Under the pieces are notes generated by a model. That model had not been told where the DNA came from and made no database searches. It saw only the letters and a list, made by a program, of their open reading frames with translations. Positions 1-14,100 of a DNA stretch of 64,000 nt are shown piece by piece. The DNA comes from Gorsachius magnificus (taxonomy: Eukaryota; Chordata; Aves; Pelecaniformes; Ardeidae): NCBI GenBank assembly GCA_034008185.1, contig CM067082.1, forward strand, positions 84,071,684-84,135,683. The letters are read 5' to 3'. Both the position numbers and the translations under genes were made by a program. How positions within the stretch are numbered: position 1 is the first letter of the stretch; each line of letters starts with the position of its first letter.

Positions 1-3000
1 GAGCCTCCTTTCCCTTTTACTCTAAAATAATGTTTGTGGCAAAAACTGCTAAGATTGATATAATTCATTTTAAAAGGAAAACAAAGTTGTTTCCTGTAGC
101 ACAAGAACATGGGCTTGTGATGCTTCAAAAATACCAATAGTTAAAACCCCAAGTAAAACAGCATGAAGAACCGGTAAATGGATTGGTTGAGGCCAGATTT
201 TTCTTTGACTCTGACTCAAGTCAGTTCAGTTTGGTCAGAACAATAATTATTTATCTGCCTTGGTATCTGTGAATCAGTTCAAGCTCGAAACTACAACATT
301 TTGAAATGTAAAGTTATGTGATAAGAGAAATTCCTCTGGGAAATTCTCTGTTAAACAATTATCCTGATCCAATAATTGGGTATTTTCTTCTTGGTTCAGT
401 TCTGGATTAGGATAACAAAGGCTTTTTGTAGTTCAATTACAATTTTAGGGGGGAAAAAGACAAGGTAGTTAAAACAATTTTCAGTTTGGTTTGGGGACAA
501 AAAGCCCAAAGAGCTTTTTCATAAATTTGGCACTGCTGAGTTAGATTGGGCACTTCCCTCTGCTTGGGTAAACTGCTGTCTTTGGTTGTAGTATGCCCCT
601 GGCTGCCATGTGCACTGTACAGAGCTGCAGTGTTTGGCTAACACGTAGTGCCAAGGAATATGCGGGTTCAGGGAGAAAGATTTTACTGGGATTGAAGTGA
701 ATTGCGGGAATAATCTGGACTGATTTGGTATGAGGCCTTCAGCCTAATAGTTTTATCCTAGTCATTTGGAGGGAGCTTGTGTTTGTGTCTAGGTCTGTGC
801 CTTTGAGAAGATCGAGAAATGTGGGTATTAAAAAAGAAAAAGAAAAAAAAGGAAGAGGGACGATATAAAATCTGAATTTTGAACCTGCATTCTTATAACT
901 TTGTCATGGTAAATGGGTAAAGACATTACTTTGTCATGAATAAAATCCTGTTTACTGAATTCCACTGAAACTCTTGGGAATAACTTAAGAATTTAACTTC
1001 AATTTAGTAAGCCAATATGCCTATAGTGCTGGCTACTTTTAAATCCCTCAGCAAATATTTTGTCATGTTTAAGTTTATTATTTCTATATAATTACTGAGA
1101 ATTTGATTGTTTTTTCTTTTTCAGCAACTTGTTTGGGGTTTTCTTTTTAATTGACAGGTGAGATCTGAGGGGACATGAGTGGTTTCTTTAGCAACCTCTT
1201 CTGGGTTATGCAGAAACACGACTAAGAAGCATTTTTTCCTGATGTGCTACATTTTAACTATTTTTAAAGAAACCAATGTCTTGAGGGGTTAAAGGTTTAG
1301 TATAATTTTCTCCATATGTACTTCCAAAGTGTGGATGATATTGGTTGGTGTTAATTCATGTGCCGCAGTTCAGCTTCATTAGGTATCTGCACAGTTGCGA
1401 CACTCAGCAGCTCAAGAGACGATGTTGCGGAGTTCATACGCTTCCCTTTTCCAGAATGGTGCTGTGACCGCTGCCAGCGCTGTGCAAGGCCATAGGGAGA
1501 ACAAAGAAGCAGGGTGGGCAGAACCATGCCACAGGGACTGAAAAAGGACATGACCGGCCCTTTTCTTTGAAACCTCATTTTGAAACTCCACCCAAAGACA
1601 CCAGTCCTGCATGTAAATTCACATCCCTGTCCTTTGGGCTCAGTTCTGCCCGTTCCTGACTCTGGGCTTTAACACATCTGTCTCTGAGGAGGAATGGCAC
1701 TGCTTCCTCAAGAGACTTGGAGAAAACTTCACAGGAAGATCCGTTACCCTCAGCTCATCATTCCTTTAGTTTTCTTCCATAGGAGACCAGGTTAAATCTG
1801 TTGTTATTTGCCCACCACATGACATCAGGCAACTCTGCAGCTGCTTAAATTTGAATTGAAATAGCTGTGGAAAAGACAAGGACTTGCTCTCAGATGAAAT
1901 AACATGTATGTTCAAGAAAATCATAAATAAGTTGGTGTGTTTTTTTTTTTTTATTAGTAGATCTATCTTGTATCATAACAATTGCCAGAGTGTTTACTCA
2001 CAGGCGCAAAATACTTAGAGAGTCTCCTTAATCTCCAATTATTGTTGCCCTCTTGTCTTGACCTCTCTTGAAGTGTTTTATAAACAATTTAAAGAATAAA
2101 TGAAGTATTAGCAACAGTTATTACAGAGCAGGCAAAGTTATTTGCTTTCCTTGAGTGAAGGGATATAATTTATAAAGGACTGATTACACTCATCTGTTTT
2201 CTGGGTAGCCTGTAAGTTTACTTTACCATAGCAAGGCAGAATAACAGAGAAATTGTGTCATGGGAGCCAAGTAAGATATTGTAGCGGTAGGAAATCCAAT
2301 TGCCTTGTTTTACAGCCATTTGTCTTGTCCATCGTTTCTGTCAAATGATCATTTGAATCAAAAGCTTTTAAAAAGATTTTCTTCCTTTGCGCTAATGAGA
2401 ACAACAGAGACTTTTATGCTGCAGGACATTCCTACCAGGTCTTTCCTCCCCTAACATGGCTACCTGCCAGTCCTTGTTATTATTAAAAGTTGCTTCATTT
2501 AGTACATTTTATGAAGTGGCTCTGCCCGGCTTCGTGGCTGTCACTGAGATTATGAGTCAAGAACAAGAGCAGGAGCGGGGAGCTCTGATTTAGTGGAGCT
2601 TAGCAGCCGAGAAGCAGTTAGAACTGAGAATGTTAACGGGTAGCTTTTTACTTCAAACCTACTCTTTTCAAGCTATACATTCGTATCAAAAGAAAAATAC
2701 TGTGGAAAGCACGTTTGATCTCTTTGCCTTACTGATTTTCACACGTTGCTTCTGCCTTGGCTTTTGTTTACAAAGCTCAGTACTGGCAAAACTCCCTTGT
2801 GAGCCGTGAGGTTTACCTGGGTGCATAACCTACTAATGAGAGGTTGGGGTTGAGGTTATTTGACTCCAGTTCTCAGAGAGAAGGAACATTTCTAGGAGGG
2901 AATGGCTTGAGGATTTCAGAATTTCCCTCTGTAAGTCTGCAGGCCATTCCCGCCTCTGCTCTGCGCTTCTGTCAACTAGGGATGAAATGAGATGCGAGGG

Positions 3001-5116
3001 TCCTGGAATCATCAAAACAACAGAGCCTGTTGGCTCCAACACAGCTGACACGGGGAAAAAGATGCCTGTTCCTCCTCTCATACATCGCTTTTTCTGTCTC
3101 TTTTCCAGTCTCCCTGTGAGGCAGAGTGGAGGCAGTAGAGCAGCAGGGAGGAAGAAGGGGTGACAGCAACTGTCTATTCCAGGTCAGAGGACAATTTTGT
3201 AGTGTCCCTTTGCAATTAGAAGAACATTTGTCAACCCTGACATCTGCCAACCACAGTTCTGCAGCCCCTGGAGAAGCTTATCTTACTGAAGTGCCTTTGT
3301 TTTCCCAAGCAGATATGAGAGAAGGCGCTGCCACTTCCAAGATCAGTATTTGAGTAACGAAATAGGGTAGGATGTTATTGTAGACCTGTACACAATTACA
3401 TCTTCATTTCTAGTACTTCTGGCAGAAGCAGTTGGTGTCAGCATGATATGATTCAAAATCCTACAGCAACTCTTGTATCCTATAGTAATTTTCAATTTTA
3501 ATTGCAGGTCTAACACCCTTAGAAAATATCTCTTAGCAGCTCTAAGACGCTTCTGAAATATGCTTTAGCTTTCACAGTCATTTTGAAATCGCAGATTCTG
3601 TGGGTAAACGTTTGGTACTTTATCACTGAAAGGGTAGGGGCCGGTGGTCAGAGGAAATCAGAGTTTGAGAGCTGATTCTTCGCCCGCTGCATCTGGAGCC
3701 TATGGGGGTGCTCTAGGGAACAAATGTAGATTTGGCTCCGGCTCGAGGGAGGTCCCTCGTCATGAGATGACATATGAAGCTTATGCACATAAGTACCAAA
3801 ACCTCACACTCCCATACTGTGCAGCACTTCACAGCTGGGAGATAAACAGACTGGAGCTGTTTTAAAATAACAGCTATGTTTTTTTCTCTGTTTATCTCTG
3901 TTTGCTGGGCTATTAGGCCCCTTTTATTTATTCCTGCCTTGAGTTATATTCCCGGTCCATGTGTCCTGTAAATCAGGTATGATACTTTCTGCCAGATATC
4001 ACTGTACCTGAAACGCTGGGCACTGTAAACTCTCTTTTAAAACTCTCATGAATAATTGCCAAAAGGTGGTAGCTACAGTATCCCCAACAAATGCACATTA
4101 TGAATGGTCTTCTTTTTAAGCCTAGAATTCCTTTAAGCATGCCTGTTGGGTTTTGAGTACCTGCAGTTAAATGGTGTTGCTTTTGGCAGGGCTTGGTGAG
4201 CAAATGAGGCATAATCTCTCTGATCTCAGTAGTCTGGTCAGCCAGCCATGACATTCTCAGTGTCTTTTCTTTCTACACCCTGTCTGAACAGAGCCATAGC
4301 CCAGGCAGCTCTCAGTGGGGTTGCCAAAGATTACCATGTGCAGTGAAGCAGCAGATGGCAGGACAGTGGAAAATATGCAGTCCCAATCCCTGGGTTCACA
4401 TGGGGTTCAGGGTTAAATTTCAGCGATTTCCCTCCCTGCTCCTCGAGTCCTTCAATAAACTGTCCCTTGAGAGATGAACTCTTCAGTGTGCATTGGGAAA
4501 CTATTTGAAATTCAGTTTTGTCCGGTTTTGGAAGCGGGTTCTAAACTGCAGCAGGAAATTTAAGAATTCTGTGGCCACAGCAGTTGCAGTCTTCCTAACC
4601 ATCCAAAGACATTAATGTGGGCATAAGAAATGAGGTAAATATGAATACATCCTGAAAACTATGAAAGGAGGGGAAAAGGAACACTGCAAACTTGATTAGC
4701 TCAAAAATTGCGTAATGACTGAAGCAAGGGGCGCCTCCACAAACTTAACTCGAACTTGTGCCTGTGTGTTCTGATAAAGTCCTTGTTTGCACTTTTGTTT
4801 TTTCCCCCCACGGGCTCCCTCTTCCTTATTCCTTGCGCAGGATGGAGAGCGTCACCTGAATGACAGGCTGTTCAGTCTTGGGGGGGGAGCAGAGAGCAAG
4901 AAAGTAGTTCCTTGACAGCAGATTTACTCTGTGCCCCTTTCGTGGCCACTCTTCAAGCCTTGCACTGGGAATGATTTCATTCCCTTTTGAACCTTCCATT
5001 TGTTTCACAAATATCAAGATACTTAACTTTCTCAAGTTCCTGTAAAATGTTGGCATTTTATCCCCATTTGGGGGGTGAGAAACCCATGGGGGCATGAAAA
5101 AAACCCAACCCTCTGC

Positions 5117-5132
5117 ATTGATTGATTGATTG
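5117..5132. repeat. (ATTG)4 short microsatellite
   Basis: Four perfect ATTG units in a row followed by gctgatg. Confidence 0.9.
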
Positions 5133-8100
5133 GCTGATGTTGGGGGTAAAAGTCCCATCTGTTTGCATCTGAGAGCTTGGTGGTCAAGCGCACAGAGGAA
5201 TATGCGGCAGTGACTAAATGAGAACCTTGATTTAAGCGACTTTCTAAGCACCTTTTTGGAATTTGCAGAAGAAACCAGGCTTTTATTCATTTTTCCATAG
5301 CAGCATTAATCAGACTGAACTGTGAATCCATCATTTCTTTTGCTGCAGTTCTTTATCTTTGCTTGGCTTCAGACTCCACAGGACCCCTGCCTACTTATTT
5401 CTCACAAGACCCTTGCTCTCAGAGTAAGTCATTCTCCGCACAGGGGCAACCCTAGTAGGAAAAGAATTACAATATGTAATTAACCGAGAGGTGTTTTGTG
5501 AAACTGTATCATTGTGTATTCAAAACCAACACTGGCACACATAATCCTAGCTTTTAGCACCAGAATTGCCAGATTTCTTCCTGAACATGTACAGTCTGTG
5601 TATGTGCATGTGTGGTTTTCTGAGAGCATGCACAGCTACCTATGGGGATATTAAAATTATGTGAAAGGTCCCACTAAAAATACAAAGCCAGGAAATCCAG
5701 AATTGGGCTAACTTTCTGTCCTGGTTTCACCCCATTGTGCTCAAGTATTGTAGGCATCTCAGAACAGCAGGTGATCGGACTGCCTCCGCTGTTCCGAGAG
5801 GAAGTGTAAACTAACTTAAATGGGAAATATCACAAAAACAGGATAACAATGAATTTCAGGAGTTCACAAAGGAAGAAGTGTTCTTAAAAATACTGCTATT
5901 AAAACACTAGTGAGCGTGAAAAGTTGAATGGTGGTAAATGGACATTTTACTTAGACGCTCTGGGTTTTGCCATTTAATTGCTTTCCAAATGTTTTGTTTC
6001 ACATTTTCTTACGCAAAATTTTTTATGGCGATTGGGTACATTAATGGTGGAATGTTTAAGTTTGGCTTCTTCTTTGTAAACTTCAGTAATCTGACTTCAC
6101 TGAAACTGCACCAATTTATCTTGCTGGAAAACTGAGTTTTCTGGGTTTATAGCTGCATATTTATTTTTATTCAATTTATTAACTACACTAGAGAAACAGT
6201 ATTCCCACATGGAAAGAATATGGGAGTGGGATTTAGTTTCAGTGGCTATGTTAGAAAAAGGGAATATTCATTGAAATGTAGGTACCTTTCAAAAAGCTGC
6301 TATAATTTTACTGTTTTCCTGTGTCCAAGTGATTCTCTCAGTAAATAACAGCGTCCATTTCTTTGCCTCGGTGCCTTTTTCATTTTAAAGTGAAAATTAG
6401 CAACATGCCCAGGGTTTGTCCCAGAGGGGGGCTCGCTCTCAGCAGTGGCTTTTATGCAACCTCCTGACATAGCTTTTCTGCCTGTGGGAGAGCTGCTGCT
6501 CTGCCTGGTGGCATTTCCAGTTCAGGGTTTGGCTGTGGAAGCCGTAGCACCCTTGCTTAACTTCAGGGTCCCCCAAGAGTGATCACAGCCTACTCTGAAA
6601 CAAGGATGTAACTTTTTATGGGAAGTTTAAGCAACTGGCAGTAACTACAGCTAGGTGAAATAATGTTTTTATTGGCTCTCCGAATACAGGAGGTCAACAC
6701 ATCTAGGCCAAACATGTCCAAGTCTTTCAGGAGCAGAAGGGACGTGCGGTCTTTGTTGGCTTGCAGTCTTCCTGGTGTATTGTCAGCTTGTCTCTGCCTT
6801 TCCCTCCTATCCTCTACTTCAACTGTTAGGGTTGGGGCTTTACTTTAGGGTTGGGTTTCGCCCCCGCCCCCCGCATAATTACTTTGAAGCTTGTTTCAAG
6901 GCAGTTTGTTGTTGAAGTACTACGTTTGAGGGGTGCTGCTTTGGTTTTATCCAAGGTAATGACTTCCAGTCTTGTCCTGTTCTGTCCTCAGCAGCCCCAC
7001 TTGTTCCTGCGCAGAAGCAGAACTCGGGAAATGGGAACAGCCAGGGCAGGCAAGAGCGGGCTGAAAGCACCCTGAGCTGATCTCATAGCCCTGGTCACAC
7101 ACCAGCTTGACCGTGCACCTCAGCACACACTGTGAAGGGTTTGGTTTTTACTCTCCTGTCCGAGCCGGGCGTTTACTTGATTCGTCTGTTACGAGTCTGA
7201 AGGGGTATCTGCAGCTGGAACAATTCGTCCTCGTACTGATAATCGCAGACCATCGCAACTGATGATTTGTACATTGAATTGTTGGGATTATTACTGCTCT
7301 TGGAGATGTGCTTCTCGCCACATCCTAGCTGAGACTCTAATTATTCATAACACAGAAGATGGAAGGAAATGTAGCACCTTGCATTTTATGTGCCCTGGTC
7401 AAGTACTAGAAAAAAATTTTGCCTCCTGTATTTGCAGAAGCTGAGATTTCTTTTTCTCCTTCCCTCCAGCTCTCACCAGTCCCCACCTTGCTGCTTCTTG
7501 ATGAGCTCTTTGCCCATACCTCTTTCCAGCTCCCTGGAAATACAGTTCAACAGTGTTTCTGGACCCCCTCTTGGTGGCTCCAGGACTCCTGTAGCAAAGG
7601 GCAGTTTATGAAAACTGAAACACATTTGCCAAATGATGTATTGAGGGCCTAAAGGGTGCCTTGAGGACGACAACTGTCGCAAAGCTAACGAGAAGACAGT
7701 CCTAAGAGAAAAACAGTTGAGCAACAAAGCTCAAAAGGGAGGTACATGGATTTAGGAACATCTTGAGTTATACTGTATAAGTGTCAAACCCATCTAGGAC
7801 TGTTTATTAGTTTGTGTGGGAGGCGAAGTTTCAAGTAAGTTATTTGGCTGTAGTTAGACCATTTTTCTCTCTCCAAGAAAATACATCAGCACTGACTCAG
7901 CAAAGTTGTATGCCACTGTGATAGGTTTTAAGGCTAGCTCTTATTACACTCTTTTGCCTTTGGTAGAAGTAAAGTTCCTTTTACCCCCAAACTGAAGTGA
8001 AATGACACATTTTATACTCGGAAATTTGCACATTAAAAGTTAGCACTAATACGGGTGCAGAAAAAGACATGGAAGACCTGTGCAGAACTTTGATTATACC

Positions 8101-11100
8101 TTGACCCACCACAAGCTGATGTCCCAGCCACCTGGAGAGGCTGAGACACCAACCAGACTTAGTCCCTCAGAGGTCAGAAGGTCCAAGAAACTGTATTAGT
8201 CAGTCATGTGTCACCAGGTAAGATTAAAAGCCTTGCCTGCTTCATCTCAAGGGAGTGCTAGGGTAAAGGCTGAATGTCTCAGCTTGAACCATCAAACAGC
8301 ACCTTTTTTGATGTGCTACTGGTTGCTGAGAGGGTGGAGGAGGGGAAAGACAGGGAGAAAAGGAGAGAAGTGTTAAATTTAAGGGCACAGATGTCTGAGC
8401 TTTGATGGCTATTTAACAAGTTAAAATCCATTTTTTGTGCAAGTTGCCTGAGACAGCATGCTATTTCCATTTTGTACAAGGGCTGGGTTTTCCTTTTGGT
8501 TGCATACATTTCTAGCTGTTGTAGCATCAATTCAGCAAAGCACGTACTTCACTCCAATTGTTTACACATGCTTAAACAATACAAAGAGTCTGTGCTGACG
8601 GGCAAGCACACTCATGCTTCCCCATAGCTCATACATGCAAAGGCTTGTCTAATTCTGTGAAAGCTGAAATGAGAGGTTTAATTCAATAACATTAGTTGTA
8701 CAATTTAAAAAACACAGCGTAAATGAGTGTTAACAAAGCAGAGTGGCTAAAGACATTTACCTTTGTTTTAAAATGTAGTGTATATGAACTGCGATTAAGA
8801 AATCAAAGGGAATAGTTTGGAGCAAAAGGTTAAGTTTTCTGTAAGCGAAACGCTGCTCTGTTTATGTAAGTGCCATTAACAGCATAAACTTGGGAACAGG
8901 AATAACACTTTTACATATTGTTTTCAGTATTAATGTTTGGTTTTTCCTTTATAAGAATCTTTGATGCCTCACCTTTTCCTGTTCAGTGTACAGTTCCTGA
9001 GGGGAAAATATTTTAATTTAAGAAAAATTATATGGAGGAAATATACTAAAATAGCACCTTTTGCCCAACACTTATTGCTGTTGTGTCACCCTGTCCTGTT
9101 AACAAACCCATATGATAGATCCGAGATGTGTAATTAGTCCTAAATGTGAACGTGTTGAATGTGAAATCTCATAGCTTTGCGTTACGCGGTACACATGCAG
9201 ACTGTCTGCTAATTAAATGTCGGTTTTTCACAGTCACTTTAGAGAGCTGCTGCTGTGTAGCCTTAAAATCATCCTGTCATTGTTCTCTGGGAGGTGGAAA
9301 CCTATATCTGTTTGTATGCAAAACAGTCATGAGGAGTTTAAAGCCCTGATGACAGATCCCCAGTGGAGTGTGAGCTCCACTGAATCACAGGGGAGCGTGG
9401 CTCGATGTGCTGTGACAAATGCCGCCTCCCAGTCTCATCCTCTGGTGGTGGTTGGTAGGTCTCTCACCCTATTCCCATGCACCTCTTTTACGGGGCTTAC
9501 TAGTTGTCCCTCCGGGTTAAGCTTCATACTATCTTTCTGCCCGCTGGGAAAAAGAAGTCTCCCTACGTTCCCTCCCGATTTCTGTGCCCTGTCATTCCTC
9601 ACAAGATTGTCTCTGACTCTTATTTTCCCCTCAGATTATAAAAATGACTAAATTTTGTTCGCTCCATGCCTAGTTCATATGGCCTCCTGTTGCCCTCAGC
9701 TGTCCAAATGTTCTTGGTGTGCAAGTGGATGTCAGGGGCAGAGGAGCTCTTGGCTTGAAGAGCATCAGCCCCCTCCGGTATGCTACCCTCCTACTCCTGA
9801 TGCTTTCTGCCGCTGCACGCCTTTACCTTTCTGCCTCAATCCTCTAATTTTTAAAATACAGGTAGTAATATATTTTTCATTACCCGCAGAATTCCATTGA
9901 AACACGTGGTGCAAATAGAAAATGGGGCCAAGCAGACTTAGCACATTTTACTTTTGGCGTTGGGAAGTTCACAGTGTGTGTCAATAGATTATGAAAAGGA
10001 ATAATTCAATTGATAAGCCAATTAATGTCTTTGTTAGCAATATTTAAAGGAAATAGTACCACTTCATTTTATTGAAATCACACATTTTAAAGTAACACCA
10101 AATGAGGATCACTTGATAAGAAGGGACAATTTTATCCTCATGTTATTGGACTGTTGCTTTCAATCTGTGATCTGCAAATTTTGTTGTTACGTGGTTATTT
10201 CCCAGGGGGTTGTTGAAGTATAACCTTTAGAAACAAGCTTATTATCAGTAGCTTTATCTTTCCTGTTTAGAGATCACGCGTGTGCATTGGAAAATAGTTG
10301 GGGATATGTAATGTGAAAATGTTTGAAAAACATTGCAAATGTATTAAAAATCTGAGAAACCTACTATCATAAGGTACTATTACAATTTTAAAGGATGGGG
10401 AAAGAGACTGGAAATATTTTGATGAAGCAAAGTATTTCCAGCTACGCTCTACAGGATTAAAATGTGAGGATTAAAGCACTATATCTCATGTTTCAGGAAA
10501 TAAAATGATTTATTGCTCAGGTCAGGAAGATGTTTCCCATGCAGTGCATGACTTTACAATGAGTTGCTTGTGAATCTTATCACCCTTATTTCATATATAT
10601 TTCATTTTGCAGAAATCTGATTGTGAACTTTCTGGCAAGCTCATCTAAATGTAGCTGTGCTTGCTGTGTAAAATTTGCAGGATATTACGTAGAGCTGGAA
10701 AGGAAAAAAATCACTTTTAACAGGGATTTTTTTCCTCTGTTTCCAAACAGTGATGTTTCTACTTTGTACAATTGTTGTTGTGAGAAGGACAGCTTGTTAC
10801 TTTAAATTGAGAGTGGATTCACAATGAAAATGCATGAGTGTTTAATGTATACAGAGTAGCTGCATTACTAGTTTTACCAAAACACAGTACTGTATCAGTT
10901 GTTTTGATCAAGGTACAGTTGAAAATTCCATTTAAACCCCAAATATAGGAGGTTAATTTAAAGATCTGTAACTTGATTTTTCATCTGGCTTACACTGACA
11001 TAACTCCATTGACTTCAGAATAATTGTTATTGATTTTCATCAATATAAGCTAAAGGAGTCTCTGGACTGCTTTTCTTAGAAAAGCCGGGTGTTGCTTTGT

Positions 11101-14100
11101 TTTTTAATTTCAGCTTGTTACAAAAATGGAAAAGCTTCTTGTAGAATGGAAATTATGAGCAGTGTGGATTTTCAGGCAATCAAAACATCTTAATGATCTC
11201 ATTAAATGTATCATTTACCACATATATACGTTTAAAGAAATATGTTCCTTTGGGTTAGTAGAAGCACTGGGTACACGATACGTTTGAACATGTTAGGCTT
11301 CCGCTAGAATCTATGCCAGAACTGTAGAAACTGGGAGAAAAAAAAAACCACACCCTTTTTCTTGTCCCAGCATCTTTAGAGACAGAAACCCTTTTGTCAT
11401 ATTTTATGCAAAATGAAGAAGATGATGTTATGACAACTTGATAGACTGTGCTAGGACTGCATCTCAGCTGATAGACAAGTATTGCTATTAAATGCTATCA
11501 GATTGACTGTTATGCTATGATATTACTAGGATTAAGGGTGGATTTTCTTATACGTGTAACAACTAGTGTTATACAGGAATAGCAGTCATCCTAAGACCAC
11601 AATTTTGTCATCTGTTGAGTTTTTTATGTAGCCTTGAGAGCTTGGAAAATGAGGGTTCTTGAAAAGAAATAGTTACTATAACAGTGGCTCTTAAAGCTGC
11701 TTCATCCGTTTGGCTGTCTCCCATAAACCACAGATTCTGGACAAAAATACCTACTTCAAACAGCCAGTTACCTGATGAGACACAAAGGGTGAAACCCCAG
11801 TGCTGATAAAGGGAATGGGGTACTGTTGCAGAGACTCAGATTTTTCTTTCTCAGGGCATCCAGCTTTGGACCTGGTGGTGCATTGAAAGCGTGCTTCCTA
11901 AAGCAATAGTTTTAAATATGTGTTAATGAGAGATGTGTCCAGCTTTCAAAACTGTATCTTTGCCAGATGTAGGCAGCATCCTTCTTGGAGGGACGAGCTG
12001 CGCGAGCTGGTTTCCACCCTGAGCCAGGCGGTGCAGTGGGCGACAGGCCTGGGCTGGAGAGCCGAAGCTATTGCATGATACCTCTACTATTTCTTTTTAT
12101 TGCAGTATTGTTCCTGTAGCAGTTTGCTGACAAGTTATATGTTTTACAGATCAGGTCTGCTTGATGAGGAATCCTTGCTTAAAATCGTATCTAGGATAAA
12201 TCGGGTTTGTAAATCAGACCTTATGGTTCCTGTTGGAATGCTAATGATCTCAGAGGGAGGGCTTGGGTTTTGAAAACAAATCTAAGCTAATGCCCATGGT
12301 TCCTGAAAGAGCTGTTAATATCATGAAAACTCATGTTTAAGGCCTCTTTTAAAATGTAAAAATTTGTCAGGCACCGCTCAACCAGGGCTGTTTGGAGCCG
12401 CTGAAATGTGCGGACACAGCAAAGCATCCTTTTGCAAGGTCCAGCCAGATCTCTGCTGTTGCGGTACTGCCATTCCAGTGCTGTCAGTTGTGACACAAAC
12501 CAGAGCGTAACGTGGCCCATCATGGTTTGGATGTATTTGCTTAGATAACTATGCAAGGCTGTTAGGTCATCATGCTTGGCCCTACCGAGGGAGCAAGAGT
12601 GACTCTTCTCTCAGTTACTGTAGGATAGTGAGCTCCCAGAACAGTGCCACCCTCACACATTTTGAAAAAGTGTTCAAGTAAGTCAAAATACATCACACAT
12701 ATAGAGCTTTGAACACTCCACATTCATTTGTCCTAGGAGTGAGCAGTAAGGAATGTTTTACAAAACCTCTGTGAACTGAGGAAACAGTCCAAAGCCAGGA
12801 GAAAAATGTGGGACTCGGGCATCTCTCTTCCCCACCAATCTAAGCTAGTTTATCTTGCTACCACCAACACATTTCCACATGAATTAGTAACATTAGTGGC
12901 ATGGTAAAGTAGGCCTTATTCAGCTGTGATAGCTCATAGCATTTTAGCTGCTGCATCATCTTGATCCAATGAAAATCAACATAAAGGGTGAAGTGGTTAA
13001 CCCACCAGCAGCTCTGTTGATACTCTGGCTGGCACTAACTGGCTGTTTCTGTGGAGGAGAATGCTCTTGTAGATTCAACATTAGCAAGATCTCAGTATCG
13101 CCTGAGGAAGAAGGAAGCTAACCATTTCTGTGTCTCAAAAGGTACTTTGTATTCAGTTATATAAAGATATCTGTAGCACTCTGCGTAGACCTTTCAGATA
13201 GAATCATTCCTGAGGAAAGAGACATTACGTCTGCCAAGTTTCAGGCCAAAGCAAGATTTTATAGCCCGATTGCAAACCCCTAGGACGGGGCTTTATAATG
13301 GAAATGCTGACATAGCCTGAACTGTTTTGTATGACTCCACTGGGCATCTGCTTAAATTCTAGTTATGATGTGCATTTAATGGCATGGGATCAAACATATA
13401 GTGTAATGGGATATTTTAAGATACTGTGTTTGAAGAGAATCGGTATTTAAACATTATTTATGAACCATATCATTTAAATGCTTCTGAAATGTGCCATTCA
13501 GTTCTTGGTTGCATGAAAAAAAATTCTAATCACATTTCTCAGAATGACCAGTAGCATAGTTTTCTTCCACGGCTTTAATGCTGAGGCATTTCCGAGAAGA
13601 GAGTTGGTATTATTTTGTTGAACCCTTGCTGGAATATTTCTGGAAAATAAAGGTTTTCATTTTTCACTGTGGTGCTCTTTAATTCTTCATTTCAGCCTTT
13701 TGAGGTGTATTCTGATTTTGCTTGGAGAAGATCTTTGAAGATCATTTCTCTCCAGTTATCAGTGACCGTAAGAAGACAGCAGTTGCTAGTATTTGCTGTG
13801 CTGTGCTGTGCTGGACGAATCTGCTTTTTCTTGTGCAGTATCTTTCATATATTTCAAGTTAAGTTGATAGCATAAAAGCTCGCACTCTCACATGCACAAC
13901 CTAATACACTTTTGGTTTTTATGCTGAAGAAGTGGTTGCTCCAAAATGGAAGCTGACATTCATTAGTCATGTAGGTTGACAGTAAAACTTGCTTTAATGC
14001 CGATGATGACTAGAACTCTCAATGCTCTTACTGCACATGGGAATGTAGCGTTGAAAGCAGCCAGTTTTGCTTATTACTTAGTTGCAGTCTGGAACATAAA

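Noticed and set aside
4826..5290. 154-codon minus-strand ORF
   Set aside because: No recognisable motif, no splice or promoter context, and it spans low-complexity G/C runs; treated as a chance open frame.
9217..9651. 144-codon plus-strand ORF rich in Ser, Leu and Cys
   Set aside because: No domain, no splice sites matching GMDS phase, and composition that follows local CT-rich sequence.
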